Positions 43,451 through 53,211 are shown, counted from the stretch's first letter. The stretch: DNA of 64,000 nucleotides from Gottfriedia luciferensis (GCF_001712755.1 NZ_MDKC01000001.1:124001-188000), one strand, 5' to 3'. Notes: generated from the letters alone by a model not told the origin. Program-made: numbers and translations.

Positions 43451-44980
43451 ATGAGCTTAAAAGATTATGAAGCTTCGTTTTTAGATTATGTAAGAAAAAT
43501 GTTAAACATTGAAGAAGCAATTAGTGTTTTATATTGGGATCTTCGAACAGGTGCACCTAAAAATGCTGTAAGTCAGCGTTCAAATGTAATTAGTCAATTA
43601 TCAGCCGATGTATATAAAATGAGCATTTCAAAAGATATGGCTCATTATTTAATAACAATGGAAGAAGCCATTAGTGCAGGCAAATGTTCATTGGAAGTTG
43701 AAAAAACAGTAAAATACTTAAGAAAGCAGTACGATCGAAATACGAAAATACCAGTTGATGAGTTTGAAGCTTTTGTTAAATGCCAAGCAATTTCTGAGAG
43801 TGTTTGGGCAGAAGCAAAGGAAGAAAATAATTTTGCTAAATTTGAACCTTATTTAACTGAAATAATTGAGTATAAACGTAAGTTCGTTGAATATTTAGGA
43901 TATAAAGACTGTAAATATGATACATATTTGGATCAATATGAACCTGGAATGACTGTAAATAAATTGGATGAAGTATTTTCAGAAGTAAGAAATAAATTAG
44001 TACCGATTGTTAAAGCTGTATCGACTAGTGGGAAAAACTTTGAAAAAGAAGAGATGAAAGCATTTGTTTCGACGCAAAAACAAAAAGAAATATGTGAACA
44101 ATTATTAGCATCTCTTGGTTATAATTTTGATGCCGGAAGATTAGATCCAACTCCACATCCTTTTGCTACTTCTCTTAATTTAGGTGATGTTCGAGTAACA
44201 ACGAAATATCATGAGAATAATTTTGAAAAAGCCCTTTTTAGTACAATTCATGAATGTGGTCATGCACTATATGAGCAAAACATTTCCAAAGATTTAGAAG
44301 GTTTACCGATCGCTCAAGGAGCGTCGTTAGGTATTCATGAATCTCAGTCGCTTTTATATGAAAAGATAATTGGACAAAGCTTTGAATTCTGGAAAGCAAA
44401 TTATCCTAAGTTAAAAGAGCAACTTAATGGTGTGTTAGAACATGTCTCTCTAGATGAATTTTATAAAGTGATAAATAATAGTAAACCTTCGTTTATTCGT
44501 ATTGAAGCTGATGAATTAACCTATCCTTTACATGTAATGATTCGTTATGAAATTGAAAAGGATTTATTAGATGGAAAAATTCAAGTTTCAGAACTTCCTT
44601 CAATTTGGAATCAAAAAATGGAGGAGTATCTAGGAATAATTCCTGAAACTGATCGAGAAGGTGTTTTACAGGACGTACATTGGTCAATGGGGCATTTTGG
44701 ATACTTTCCAACTTATGCATTAGGTGCAATGTATGCTGCTCAAATTAAAGCAACAATGGAAAAAGAATTACCGAATTTTAGTGAATTAATTGAAACGAAT
44801 GATTTTCAAACAATTCTTGATTGGTTAAAAGTAAATATTCATCAATATGGTGCAATGAAGGAACCTCAACAAATTTTGAAGGATGTTACTGGTGAAGAAT
44901 TAAATGTGAAATATTTTGTTGACTATTTAGAATCGAAATATACAAAATTGTATGAGTTGGAAGAAGTAAATAAATCATAA
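43451..44980 (+). CDS. M32 metallocarboxypeptidase, copy 2
   Basis: HECGH is at 267-271, exactly as in the first copy, with the same YWDLRTGAPKN (28-38), GIHESQS and DVRVTTKY blocks. The two copies are colinear over the whole length, so this is a duplication 3 kb apart, with clear divergence in between. The start at 43451 follows AGGTGG; the GTG at 43439 lies in that site. The long hairpin at 45109 ends the transcript. Confidence 0.92.
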   Translation: MSLKDYEASFLDYVRKMLNIEEAISVLYWDLRTGAPKNAVSQRSNVISQLSADVYKMSISKDMAHYLITMEEAISAGKCSLEVEKTVKYLRKQYDRNTKIPVDEFEAFVKCQAISESVWAEAKEENNFAKFEPYLTEIIEYKRKFVEYLGYKDCKYDTYLDQYEPGMTVNKLDEVFSEVRNKLVPIVKAVSTSGKNFEKEEMKAFVSTQKQKEICEQLLASLGYNFDAGRLDPTPHPFATSLNLGDVRVTTKYHENNFEKALFSTIHECGHALYEQNISKDLEGLPIAQGASLGIHESQSLLYEKIIGQSFEFWKANYPKLKEQLNGVLEHVSLDEFYKVINNSKPSFIRIEADELTYPLHVMIRYEIEKDLLDGKIQVSELPSIWNQKMEEYLGIIPETDREGVLQDVHWSMGHFGYFPTYALGAMYAAQIKATMEKELPNFSELIETNDFQTILDWLKVNIHQYGAMKEPQQILKDVTGEELNVKYFVDYLESKYTKLYELEEVNKS

Positions 44981-45108
44981 TTGTAAATTAGAAATGTTGT
45001 GGAGGAGATTTTAGAAGCTTTTTAATGGAAATAATTGCGAATGTAGATTCGAGTAAAATGAGATATACTAAAACTGCACAACAGAAAGAAAACTCCTTTG
45101 AAACGCTT

Positions 45109-45167
45109 AGACAATTCTTATTATTTGTTCATGGTCCATGAATGAATAGTGAATTGTCTTTTTTTTG
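45109..45167 (+). terminator. Terminator of the second M32 gene
   Basis: AGACAATTC (45109-45117) with GAATTGTCT (45151-45159) and an inner TTCATGG/CCATGAA stem, followed by eight T. The rest of 44981-45306 shows no supported gene. Confidence 0.85.
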
Positions 45168-45306
45168 TTTAAATTTTGCTACGAATTAAATTTTACAAAT
45201 TTTTGAGCCTATTATGTCATCTTATTTCTATTCTAGGTTTTTCAAGTATTTAAGAATAATTTTCCAATTTAATACAAAAGGTAATGACTATAAGGAGTGG
45301 GAAATT

Positions 45307-46398
45307 ATGCCTTTAATTTTATCTGTTGGGAAAGCTGTGCCAAAATATAAAATCGATCAGGAAAATATAGTACCTTTTATTCGAGAACTTTTTTTGAAAA
45401 GATACCCTTCAATTGATCGTTTATTATCTGTATTTCAAAACGGCGAGATTCAAAGTCGATATATTTCTAAGGAGCTTTCTTGGTATAGCGAAGAGCATAG
45501 CTTTGAGCAAAAAAATCAGGCTTACACTGAAATCTCAATTGAATTATCAATAGAAGCTATTAAAAACTGTTTGACAAGTAATGAATTTCTATCTTCGGAA
45601 ATTCAATATGAAAAAATAGATGGAATTATTTTTGTCTCTTCGACTGGTATTTCAACCCCTACAATTGATGCTCATATCGCAAATATCCTGCCATTTAATT
45701 CTTCGATTAAGAGAATTCCTATATGGGGCTTAGGGTGTGCCGGTGGTGCTAGTGGTATATCTAGAGCATTTGATTATTGTAAAGCCCATCCAAAGTCAAA
45801 TATTTTACTAGTTGCAGTTGAATTATGTAGTTTAACATTTCAAAAAGAAGATCTTTCCAAAAGTAATATAATAGGAACTTCATTATTTGCTGATGGAGCA
45901 GCAGCGGTTTTAGTTATTGGCGATGAGAGTGAGTTGAAAAATCGAACGATCCATAAATCTTTACCGTCAATTGAACAAACTAATTCAACTCTAATGCCTA
46001 ATTCATTAGACGTAATGGGATGGGATGTTCGGAATGATGGTTTATTTGTAATTTTTTCAAGGGATATTCCTTCGATCGTAAAAAATTGGTTACAACCAGT
46101 TGTTTCAAATTTTTTAACGCAATATGAACTAACAATTAGGGATATTACCCATTTCATTGCTCATCCTGGAGGAAAAAAAGTATTGGACGCATATATCGAT
46201 TCATTAGATCTTTCCGAAGCGAATATCGAAATTTCCTTAAATATTTTAAAATCATATGGAAATATGTCATCTTGTACTGTGTTATTTGTGTTAAGTGAGT
46301 ATATGAAGTTAGGAAAAACGAATGAGCACGGTCTTCTTTGTGCTTTAGGACCAGGGTTTAGTTCAGAGTTATCACTGTTAAAGTGGGTAGAATGCTAA
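45307..46398 (+). CDS. bpsA: Type III polyketide synthase (BpsA-like)
   Basis: The catalytic triad of chalcone-synthase-type enzymes is in place: Cys144 in GLGCAGGASG, His286 in FIAHPGGKK and Asn319 in SYGNMSS. The B. subtilis homologue makes alkylpyrones from long acyl-CoA and malonyl-CoA. The start at 45307 follows AAGGAGTGGG; the longer frame to 45214 has no site. Length of 363 aa is normal. The next gene overlaps the stop and modifies the product. Confidence 0.93.
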   Translation: MPLILSVGKAVPKYKIDQENIVPFIRELFLKRYPSIDRLLSVFQNGEIQSRYISKELSWYSEEHSFEQKNQAYTEISIELSIEAIKNCLTSNEFLSSEIQYEKIDGIIFVSSTGISTPTIDAHIANILPFNSSIKRIPIWGLGCAGGASGISRAFDYCKAHPKSNILLVAVELCSLTFQKEDLSKSNIIGTSLFADGAAAVLVIGDESELKNRTIHKSLPSIEQTNSTLMPNSLDVMGWDVRNDGLFVIFSRDIPSIVKNWLQPVVSNFLTQYELTIRDITHFIAHPGGKKVLDAYIDSLDLSEANIEISLNILKSYGNMSSCTVLFVLSEYMKLGKTNEHGLLCALGPGFSSELSLLKWVEC

Positions 46399-46901
46399 TG
46401 TTAAAGATTATTTTTTTATTCATCATCATTCAAAGAGTGATTGAGCTAGGCATAGCAAAGAATAATGAAAAAAAATTAAAAATGCGGGGCGCACTTGAAT
46501 ATGGCCAAGAGCATTATAAATTTTTTATCATCTTACATAGCATGTTTTTTATTTCAATTCTAATTGAGAATTATTTCATTCGATATATAGAAATTAGATT
46601 TTTTACTTTTCTCCTCATCGTTTTTATCATATTACAATTAGCAAGGGTATGGGTTATTTCAACATTAGGAGAAAGATGGAATACAAAAATAATAATTTTA
46701 CCTAATGAAAAATTAGTAAAACGTGGGCTTTATAAGTATATCAAGCATCCAAATTATATAATCGTTACCATAGAATTATTAGTAATACCTATTATGTTTC
46801 ATGCGTATATTACAACTGTAATCTTTTCAGTTTGTAATTTAATTTTATTAAAAGTAAGAATCCGAGAAGAAAATAAAGCGCTTTTACAATCAATCGAATA
46901 G
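46398..46901 (+). CDS. bpsB: Isoprenylcysteine methyltransferase-like protein (BpsB)
   Basis: Four hydrophobic segments and the late motif LVKRGLYKYIKHPNYI are typical of the ICMT family; in B. subtilis BpsB methylates the alkylpyrones made by BpsA. The ATG at 46398 overlaps the bpsA stop; an ATG at 46392 is also possible. It is one operon with bpsA. Confidence 0.9.
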   Translation: MLKIIFLFIIIQRVIELGIAKNNEKKLKMRGALEYGQEHYKFFIILHSMFFISILIENYFIRYIEIRFFTFLLIVFIILQLARVWVISTLGERWNTKIIILPNEKLVKRGLYKYIKHPNYIIVTIELLVIPIMFHAYITTVIFSVCNLILLKVRIREENKALLQSIE

Positions 46902-46904
46902 TTA

Positions 46905-46957
46905 TTGACAAATGGAAAATAACTGATTATGATTAATGTAGAATGAAAATCATTATC
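46905..46957 (+). promoter_or_regulatory. Strong promoter with Fur box
   Basis: TTGACA (46905-46910), 17 bp, TATGAT (46928-46933). The sequence TAGAATGAAAATCATTATC (46939-46957) matches the 19-bp Fur consensus GATAATGATAATCATTATC at 16 positions and covers the expected +1. Iron-bound Fur would block this promoter. Confidence 0.8.
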
Positions 46958-46980
46958 AACTTCGAAAGGTTGTGCGTCAA

Positions 46981-47061
46981 ATGGTTCTTGGATTTGTGTC
47001 AGCTACAATTCTTTTATACTTTTTACTAACTAAATATGTACTTAAACAAGTTCAAAACTAG
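46981..47061 (+). CDS. Fur-controlled 26-aa membrane peptide
   Basis: A 26-codon ORF with one hydrophobic helix (VLGFVSATILLYFLL) and a basic end (TKYVLKQVQN). AAAGG lies 11 nt upstream, longer than ideal. The ORF is the only content between the Fur-box promoter and a terminator. It would be made under iron limitation and could be a small regulator at the membrane; alternatively the RNA itself is the product. Confidence 0.6.
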   Translation: MVLGFVSATILLYFLLTKYVLKQVQN

Positions 47062-47086
47062 GTGATGTTACCTAGTTTTTTTTATT
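47055..47086 (+). terminator. Terminator of the Fur-controlled transcript
   Basis: AAACTAGGT (47055-47063) with ACCTAGTTT (47070-47078), followed by a T-run; the stem includes the stop codon of the 26-aa ORF. Confidence 0.88.
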
Positions 47087-47189
47087 TTATATGCATATGC
47101 CTATACATTCTTCTTCCAAATTAATATATATGGGGATAAAATAATGCTAGGGAAATTATTTGAGAATGAAATGAAATGGGGAAATCACG

Positions 47190-50100
47190 TTGCAAAACAC
47201 TAAGATTAACAGAGGGGAATTACTGAATAAGGTTTCTTCAGGTATCAATTTACTTTCTGACCAAGGTAATTCGAAGGAATTATTCCAATTAAAAAAATTA
47301 GCATACAAAATACAAAATAAGGAAAGTTATTACGTATTTTGTGGGCATTTTTCTGCTGGTAAGTCATCTTTATTAAATGATCTTTTACAAGTAGAAAAAC
47401 TACCTACAAGCCCAATTCCTACAAGTGCAAACGTTGTAAAATTAAAAAATGGCGAAAGTAAAATGTTAATTACTCTTAAAGATGGTGAAATGTATCAGAT
47501 TCAAGAGGATATTCAAGTAGATGAACTCAAAAAGTTAGCTTCTGATAGTGGTTCAATTATTGAACTCGAGTGGGCACAAGAACTATTTAAAATTCCAACT
47601 GGATCTGTTTTAATTGATACTCCAGGGATTGATTCAACAGATATGGATCATTTAGAGGCGACAAACTCAGTAATTCATCTAGCGGATAGTATTTTTTATT
47701 TAATGGATTATCAACATGTTCATTCGAAAACAAATATTGATTTTATTCATAATTTAGTTGAAAAAAATAATAAAGTTTGTTTAGTCATTACATGTATTGA
47801 TAAACACGATGAAACAGAATTGACGTTTGAACAATTTAAACAAGGTGTAATTGGAAACTTGAAAAAACAAGGATTAGGCAACTTACAAGTTTTTTATATT
47901 TCTACAAGAAATAAATCTGTAGATAATAACGAATATAACCAGTTTTTAAATCATTTAAATGACTTATACAGTCATCAAGAAGTAGTACAAATTGAAAATG
48001 ACTATGCAAGTTTTTTAACAATTATGAACGAACAAATACAACAACTTGAGAACGATTACATTGATCTCGATCAAAATGCTGATGAGATTAGATCCGTTTA
48101 TAATGATTTAAATAGTGAAATTGAAGTTATTGAAACATCAGTTTCTACATTTGAGGAAAATTGTTTGCAGTCTACGCAACAAGTTCTTACTAATTCAAAC
48201 ATTACACCATTTGAAATGAGAGAATTAGCATCAAAATATTTAGAATCAGAAAAGGCATTGCAAAATAAAGGATTATTTCAATCTAGAAAAAAACTTGAAA
48301 ATGCTTTACATGAATCTAAAAGTCAATTTATTCAAAAGGTAAAGGAATTAACAAATAAACAAATTGAGTATTTTGTAAAAGAAGCAGCAATTCGAACTGT
48401 AAAACAAATTGAAAATAATAAAATTGATAGTAGTGACTTTGATAATATCTTAGAGCCTAATTTGAGTGATGAGGTAATTTGTCCAAAGCCATCGCATTTG
48501 ATTGATACAGGTGGAAACTATTTATTACAGTATACGAAGGAAGTAAGTGAAGGTATTAAGGCTGTATACCGTAAAAGTATTTCCGAATTTATTTACACAC
48601 TTTCAAAAGAACTTAAAGTACAAAATGAATCAACTATTCTAAAATTAAAAAATCAAAAAAATGATTTGCAATCAAAAATAGATGGATTTGATGAATTAGA
48701 TTTTAATAATCAAAAAATTTCACATATGGTTTCAGAAATTAAGACGATTTTAAATAATGATCAAGAAATAAATCAAGACTTGCCTGAAATTAAGCCTACT
48801 TTAATATCCGTAAGTGAATTAATTAATCACAAAATCTTAACTGTTCAAGCACCGGAAATAAAAGAAGAACTTATTACTGACATTGAACAAACTAATTCAA
48901 AAAAATATTCAAACGAAGAAATTCAAGCTAAATATGAGGTTGCTGATTTTATATTAGACGAATTAACTTCAAATAAATTTATACAGAGTAAAATCGGTAT
49001 TCTAAAAGAAAAAAGAGAACAAATAAAATCAAACGAATACACAATTGCATTATTCGGAGCGTTTAGTTCAGGAAAAACATCGTATATAAATACTTTACTT
49101 GGCGATCGTGTATTACCTGTTTCTCCACACCCAACAACAGCGGCAATTTGTAAGATTAAACGCTCAACAGCTGAATCTGGTAATAAAAAAGCTGATGTGA
49201 GTTATAAATCAGAAGAATCTTTAAAAGAAGAGTTTCTTGATTTCTTTAAAAAATGGGGCGTAGAAGCAAATGAAAAAGAGTGGTTTAGTACCCTTCAAAA
49301 TTTAATTAAGAAACAAAAGGATAAAATTCCTACTGATGCTTTCGTTTATGCAGAAAGCGTATGTCAAAATTATGAAGAAATGAGAAGTTTATTAGGTACA
49401 ATTAAGCGATATGACTTAAGTGAGTATGTAAGTGTAATTAGTGAAGAAAATAGAGCATGTTTTGTAAAAGAAAGTACAGTTTATTTCGATTGTGAGATCA
49501 CGTTAAGTGGGATTGTATTAGTGGATACACCAGGGGGAAATAGTATCCATTCAAGACATACTGAACTAGCATTCGACTATTTGAAAAAAGCTGATTTAAT
49601 TCTATATGTTGCACATTATCAACATGCCTTTACACGTCAAGATGAATCTTTCTTAATGCAAATCGGGCGAATGAGAGAAAGCTTTGATAGTGATAAAGTT
49701 TACTTTGTGTTAAATGCTTCGGATTTAGCAAAGGATCAAAACGAAATCGAAATCGTGCAAAATTTCTTTGTAAACCAATTAACGAAACTAGGGGTTCGTT
49801 TCCCATCTGTGTTTGCTATTTCAAGTATGCTTCAGATGAAGGGATATGGTGATTTAGAGTTAAATTTAGAAATCGAGAATAATTATAAGAAATTAAATAC
49901 GAAAATCCAAAATTTCTTCCAATTTGAGATTGCCAATGAAGTCTTTAAAACATTTATTAATGACCTATTAACAATTGAAAAAATCTTACGTGATACAATT
50001 AATCGTTTCGAAAGAATTAAACGTGAAAAAGATCAATTTTTCAACGAACTGGAGCAAATTCAGAAAAAAGTTAAAGAAGCGATTAAAAATGCAGAACCTA

Positions 50101-50786
50101 CTAATTTACCTAGAGCATTTATGAAAGAAAACGAACAATTGATTTTCTTTATCGAAAAGCGTATTGAATTAAGGATGAGAGATTTATTCCCTTATTTCTT
50201 TAATCCAAGTGTTTTCAATAATACAACAAAAAATATTAAACAATTATTTGTAACGAAAATTCGTGAATTTATTTATGAAGTATTGGAAGAGATTTTAAAG
50301 GAATTAAGAGTAACTGGATTTAGATTAGAGAAGTTTTTAACGAATGAAATTTCAATGTCGCAAGATCGAGTAATTGGTGAAATACATTCTATTCAATCTG
50401 AATTTATCGTTCAAAAAAGTGAAATTAATGAAATCTTACCTGTTTCGATAAAAAATCCTGATCAATTTATTAATGTAGATCGTTTTGAAAGTTTAAAGAA
50501 TTACTTCAAAAATCCAAAAAGCTTTTTTGTTGAAAACATGAAAGAAACGATGATTGATGAATGCATTAATGAGTTGAGAACACCATTAAAAGACTATTTA
50601 GCAAATATGAATAGCTTATTTACAGAGCATTATCACATTCAATATGTTGATGCATTAAATTCTGTATTGCTCAACTGTAGCAATCAAATCGAAAATGATG
50701 TTCAACAAACAATTAAAGCAACTGAAAACTTAAATGAAGTAGTAGTAGATGAAAAAGTATTAAACTTATTCAAAAAATTAATTTAA
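47190..50786 (+). CDS. dynA: Dynamin-like GTPase with two GTPase halves (DynA)
   Basis: Two dynamin units are fused. The first has G1 GHFSAGKS at residues 52-59 and LIDTPGIDS; the second has FGAFSSGKT at about 622-630 and LVDTPGGNS near 778. Helical stalk regions lie after each. B. subtilis DynA bridges and fuses membranes and protects the membrane against phage and pore-forming agents. The start is TTG at 47190 with GGGG upstream. It follows bpsA-bpsB as in B. subtilis (ypbR). Confidence 0.94.
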   Translation: MQNTKINRGELLNKVSSGINLLSDQGNSKELFQLKKLAYKIQNKESYYVFCGHFSAGKSSLLNDLLQVEKLPTSPIPTSANVVKLKNGESKMLITLKDGEMYQIQEDIQVDELKKLASDSGSIIELEWAQELFKIPTGSVLIDTPGIDSTDMDHLEATNSVIHLADSIFYLMDYQHVHSKTNIDFIHNLVEKNNKVCLVITCIDKHDETELTFEQFKQGVIGNLKKQGLGNLQVFYISTRNKSVDNNEYNQFLNHLNDLYSHQEVVQIENDYASFLTIMNEQIQQLENDYIDLDQNADEIRSVYNDLNSEIEVIETSVSTFEENCLQSTQQVLTNSNITPFEMRELASKYLESEKALQNKGLFQSRKKLENALHESKSQFIQKVKELTNKQIEYFVKEAAIRTVKQIENNKIDSSDFDNILEPNLSDEVICPKPSHLIDTGGNYLLQYTKEVSEGIKAVYRKSISEFIYTLSKELKVQNESTILKLKNQKNDLQSKIDGFDELDFNNQKISHMVSEIKTILNNDQEINQDLPEIKPTLISVSELINHKILTVQAPEIKEELITDIEQTNSKKYSNEEIQAKYEVADFILDELTSNKFIQSKIGILKEKREQIKSNEYTIALFGAFSSGKTSYINTLLGDRVLPVSPHPTTAAICKIKRSTAESGNKKADVSYKSEESLKEEFLDFFKKWGVEANEKEWFSTLQNLIKKQKDKIPTDAFVYAESVCQNYEEMRSLLGTIKRYDLSEYVSVISEENRACFVKESTVYFDCEITLSGIVLVDTPGGNSIHSRHTELAFDYLKKADLILYVAHYQHAFTRQDESFLMQIGRMRESFDSDKVYFVLNASDLAKDQNEIEIVQNFFVNQLTKLGVRFPSVFAISSMLQMKGYGDLELNLEIENNYKKLNTKIQNFFQFEIANEVFKTFINDLLTIEKILRDTINRFERIKREKDQFFNELEQIQKKVKEAIKNAEPTNLPRAFMKENEQLIFFIEKRIELRMRDLFPYFFNPSVFNNTTKNIKQLFVTKIREFIYEVLEEILKELRVTGFRLEKFLTNEISMSQDRVIGEIHSIQSEFIVQKSEINEILPVSIKNPDQFINVDRFESLKNYFKNPKSFFVENMKETMIDECINELRTPLKDYLANMNSLFTEHYHIQYVDALNSVLLNCSNQIENDVQQTIKATENLNEVVVDEKVLNLFKKLI

Positions 50787-50807
50787 TATGAGGGTGGACA
50801 ATTAAAA

Positions 50808-51641
50808 TTGAAAAACATTATTGATGTAAACATTGCAAATAAATTGCGCTTAAATAAAAATGTTGTATTTTTAGATTGTCGATTTCAATTGTCAAATCCT
50901 GAATATGGCTTAAGTGAGTATAAGAAAAATCATATTCCGCTTTCTCGTTATGTTGATTTAAATAATGACTTATCTAGTCCTGTACAAAAGCATGGAGGCA
51001 GACATCCGTTACCAAATTTAAATGTTTTTGGAAATCTTTTAGGAGATCTAGGGATCGATCATGATACGATTGTTATTTGTTATGACGATGGTACGAATGA
51101 TAATGCCGCAAGATGTTGGTTTTTATGTAATTTGGTGGGGCATCAGTATACTTTTGTTTTAAATGGTGGTTATAAAAAATGGATGGAAAATGATTTTGAA
51201 GTAACGACAAAAATTGAAGAAGTCATACCTAAAAAATTCGAGATTAATGTCCAAGATTATATGATAACTTCGATGAATGAAGTTAAGGAGAATGGTGAAA
51301 AAGAAGATTTCAATTTAATTGATTCTAGAGAATTGATTCGTTATATTGGTGAATTTGAACCAATTGACCGAATTGCTGGTCATATACCTGGAGCAAAAAA
51401 TTCATTTTGGAAAGATGTTTTAAATGAATCGGGAGAATTTAAAACAAAAGAAGAATTACAAGAACTATTCAATCCATTCAAGAATGGGGATGAAACAGTA
51501 GTTTATTGTGGCTCAGGTGTCACTGGCTGTGTAAATTATTTAGGATTAGTTGAAGCTGGATATACAAATGTAAAACTGTATCCAGGAAGTTTTAGTGATT
51601 GGATTTCTTATGAAGAAAATGTAGTGAAAAGGGAAAAATAA
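50808..51641 (+). CDS. Sulfurtransferase with two rhodanese domains
   Basis: The N-terminal rhodanese domain (~5-130) lacks the loop Cys and is structural; the C-terminal one (~155-275) has Cys234 in VVYCGSGVTG, the active-site loop. The CGSGVT loop is typical of thiosulfate/3-mercaptopyruvate sulfurtransferases. The start is TTG at 50808 with GAGGGTGG upstream. It moves sulfur to thiophilic acceptors in the cytosol. Confidence 0.9.
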   Translation: MKNIIDVNIANKLRLNKNVVFLDCRFQLSNPEYGLSEYKKNHIPLSRYVDLNNDLSSPVQKHGGRHPLPNLNVFGNLLGDLGIDHDTIVICYDDGTNDNAARCWFLCNLVGHQYTFVLNGGYKKWMENDFEVTTKIEEVIPKKFEINVQDYMITSMNEVKENGEKEDFNLIDSRELIRYIGEFEPIDRIAGHIPGAKNSFWKDVLNESGEFKTKEELQELFNPFKNGDETVVYCGSGVTGCVNYLGLVEAGYTNVKLYPGSFSDWISYEENVVKREK

Positions 51642-51643
51642 TT

Positions 51644-51680
51644 AGTTGCAAAATAGTTTTAGTTGGTATAGAATGAGAAT
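51644..51680 (+). promoter_or_regulatory. Promoter of the 6S-like RNA
   Basis: TTGCAA followed 17 bp later by TAGAAT (within TATAGAAT) just upstream of the RNA at 51685. Confidence 0.5.
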
Positions 51681-51684
51681 ACAA

Positions 51685-51866
51685 ATTAAACAAAACCTGC
51701 TGTGTGCGTTGTCAGTTTATGTCTTAAACCAATGATTTGTTTACCGGAAGACCAATATTTAAGTAACAACATCGTGCCTACATATAGGAGGATGAGCGTT
51801 ACTTGTGAGGACATCCACCTTGGAGTTCGGTTTACTTAGACATAAATGAATAACGGCATTTGCGGG
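51685..51866 (+). ncRNA. ssrS: 6S-like regulatory RNA
   Basis: A ~180-nt non-coding block whose ends pair: TTTATGTCT (51716-51724 area) is the exact complement of AGACATAAA (51837-51845 area), and CCTGC near 51696 faces GCGGG at 51862-51866. Between them is an irregular internal region with ACATCCACCTTGG, close to the ACATTCACCTTGA stretch of E. coli 6S RNA. 6S RNA mimics an open promoter and binds RNA polymerase with the main sigma factor. A promoter lies upstream and a terminator follows at once. Confidence 0.75.
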
Positions 51867-51871
51867 AAAAA

Positions 51872-51898
51872 AAACCATTCACATTTTGTGAATGGTTT
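51872..51898. terminator. Bidirectional terminator after the 6S-like RNA
   Basis: AAACCATTCAC (51872-51882) with GTGAATGGTTT (51888-51898), 5-nt loop, flanked by A and T runs; it also holds the stop codon of the leftward transporter gene. Confidence 0.9.
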
Positions 51899-52814
51899 TT
51901 TCTTCTTTATATAATTGCTTTTTACTTTTGGTCTTTCTAATTTGAGTTACGATCGTAGAAACTAAAATCAAGCTGCAACCGAATAAACCAATTTCTTGTA
52001 ATCTTTCTCCACCATAATAATACCCAGTAATCGCTGCAAAAACTGGCTCGGTAGCGAGAATAATCCCTACTTCAGTCGCACTTATTGTACGTTGGGCAAA
52101 CATTTGGATAAAGAAAGCTGCAGCGGTGCAAAAAATTGCTGTAAATAGAATTGAAAAAACAAAATATTTATTTGTCCATAATGCATGGTTGAAAATGACT
52201 TGCCAATCTTCAAAGATTAAAGCAAATGTCCATGAGGCTAAACCTACAAAAGTTATTTGTACAGTTGCCAGTTGTAGTGAATTATAATTCGGTGAGTAGA
52301 TCGTTGAATAAATAATATGAAGAGCAAACGCAATCGCACTAAAAAAGGAAATAATATCACCAGAATTAAACTTGGAATTTGTTGATAGTGTTAATAAAAA
52401 TAATCCGATGAAGGCAATGATTGCACATACATTTTCCCGTAAAGTTGGTTTTTTCTTATATTTAAAGAATAAAAGAAAAGGAACAATCGCAACACTAATA
52501 CCTATTATAAAACCTGATTTGGATATCGACGTGTAATGTAATCCAAATGTTTGAAATACAAAGCCTAGAAATAAAAATAATCCGATAACGATTCCGGGGA
52601 AAATAAACCCAGCTTTTCCGCGATGTCTTTTATTATTTTTTCGATTTAATAAAGTTTGAACTGTAAATAATATAATTGCTGCTACTATAAATCGTAATGC
52701 ATTAAATGTAAATGGTTGGACAAACTTAAGTGTTTCTTTAACAATGAAAAGCGAAGAACCCCAAATGAAGGACACAAAGAGTAAAGAAGAAAAAGCGATT
52801 AATTTATTTTTCAT
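51879..52814 (-). CDS. EamA/DMT-family transporter
   Basis: Ten hydrophobic segments in two EamA repeats; the start LFVSFIWGSSLFIVKETL is the common first-helix signature, and the second half has ATEPVFAAITGYYYGGERL, the usual end of an EamA repeat. It probably exports small metabolites. The start at 52814 has AAGGA eight nt upstream; an ATG at 52823 is less well placed. Confidence 0.9.
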   Translation of the reverse strand: MKNKLIAFSSLLFVSFIWGSSLFIVKETLKFVQPFTFNALRFIVAAIILFTVQTLLNRKNNKRHRGKAGFIFPGIVIGLFLFLGFVFQTFGLHYTSISKSGFIIGISVAIVPFLLFFKYKKKPTLRENVCAIIAFIGLFLLTLSTNSKFNSGDIISFFSAIAFALHIIYSTIYSPNYNSLQLATVQITFVGLASWTFALIFEDWQVIFNHALWTNKYFVFSILFTAIFCTAAAFFIQMFAQRTISATEVGIILATEPVFAAITGYYYGGERLQEIGLFGCSLILVSTIVTQIRKTKSKKQLYKEEKTIHKM

Positions 52815-52830
52815 ATCGTCCATTCCTTTT

Positions 52831-53211
52831 TTATTTTATAGCTTTTCGAGCAAGTTCATCAGCAACCTTATTTGCGCTTGATGGAATCCATTTAATAAAG
52901 AAAAGATCAAGTTGATTAATCAACTTAAGTGATTTCTCTAATAAAGGAATAAATAATTCGTTTTTCGAATATTTCTTATCAATACTTTCTTCAACGACTT
53001 TTGAATCTGTACGGAATGAAACCATTGCTAAATTGTTTTTGACACAATAATCTAGAGCAAGTAGTAATGCATGAAACTCAGCTTCATGATTAGACATCGA
53101 ATCTAATGGAAAACTTAAAAAAACAGGCTCTTTAATTCCTTTTATGAAAATACCTGCACCTGAGGGCCCGGGATTTCCTTTGGAAGCTCCGTCAATATAA
53201 ACTTCAATCAT
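52831..53211 (-). CDS. ypdQ: RNase HI-like protein (YpdQ)
   Basis: The start VYIDGASKGNPGPSG with Asp7, Glu45 in NHEAEFHALL, Asp69 in RTDSK and Asp118 in ADELARKA give the full four-acid RNase HI set. It lacks the basic protrusion of E. coli RNase HI, as in Bacillus YpdQ, for which activity has been hard to show. It runs divergently from the ypeP-like gene. Confidence 0.85.
   Translation of the reverse strand: MIEVYIDGASKGNPGPSGAGIFIKGIKEPVFLSFPLDSMSNHEAEFHALLLALDYCVKNNLAMVSFRTDSKVVEESIDKKYSKNELFIPLLEKSLKLINQLDLFFIKWIPSSANKVADELARKAIK

Noticed and set aside
45025-45141. 38-codon frame after the second M32 gene
   Set aside because: The only GGAGG lies about 19 nt upstream and the frame runs into the terminator hairpin.
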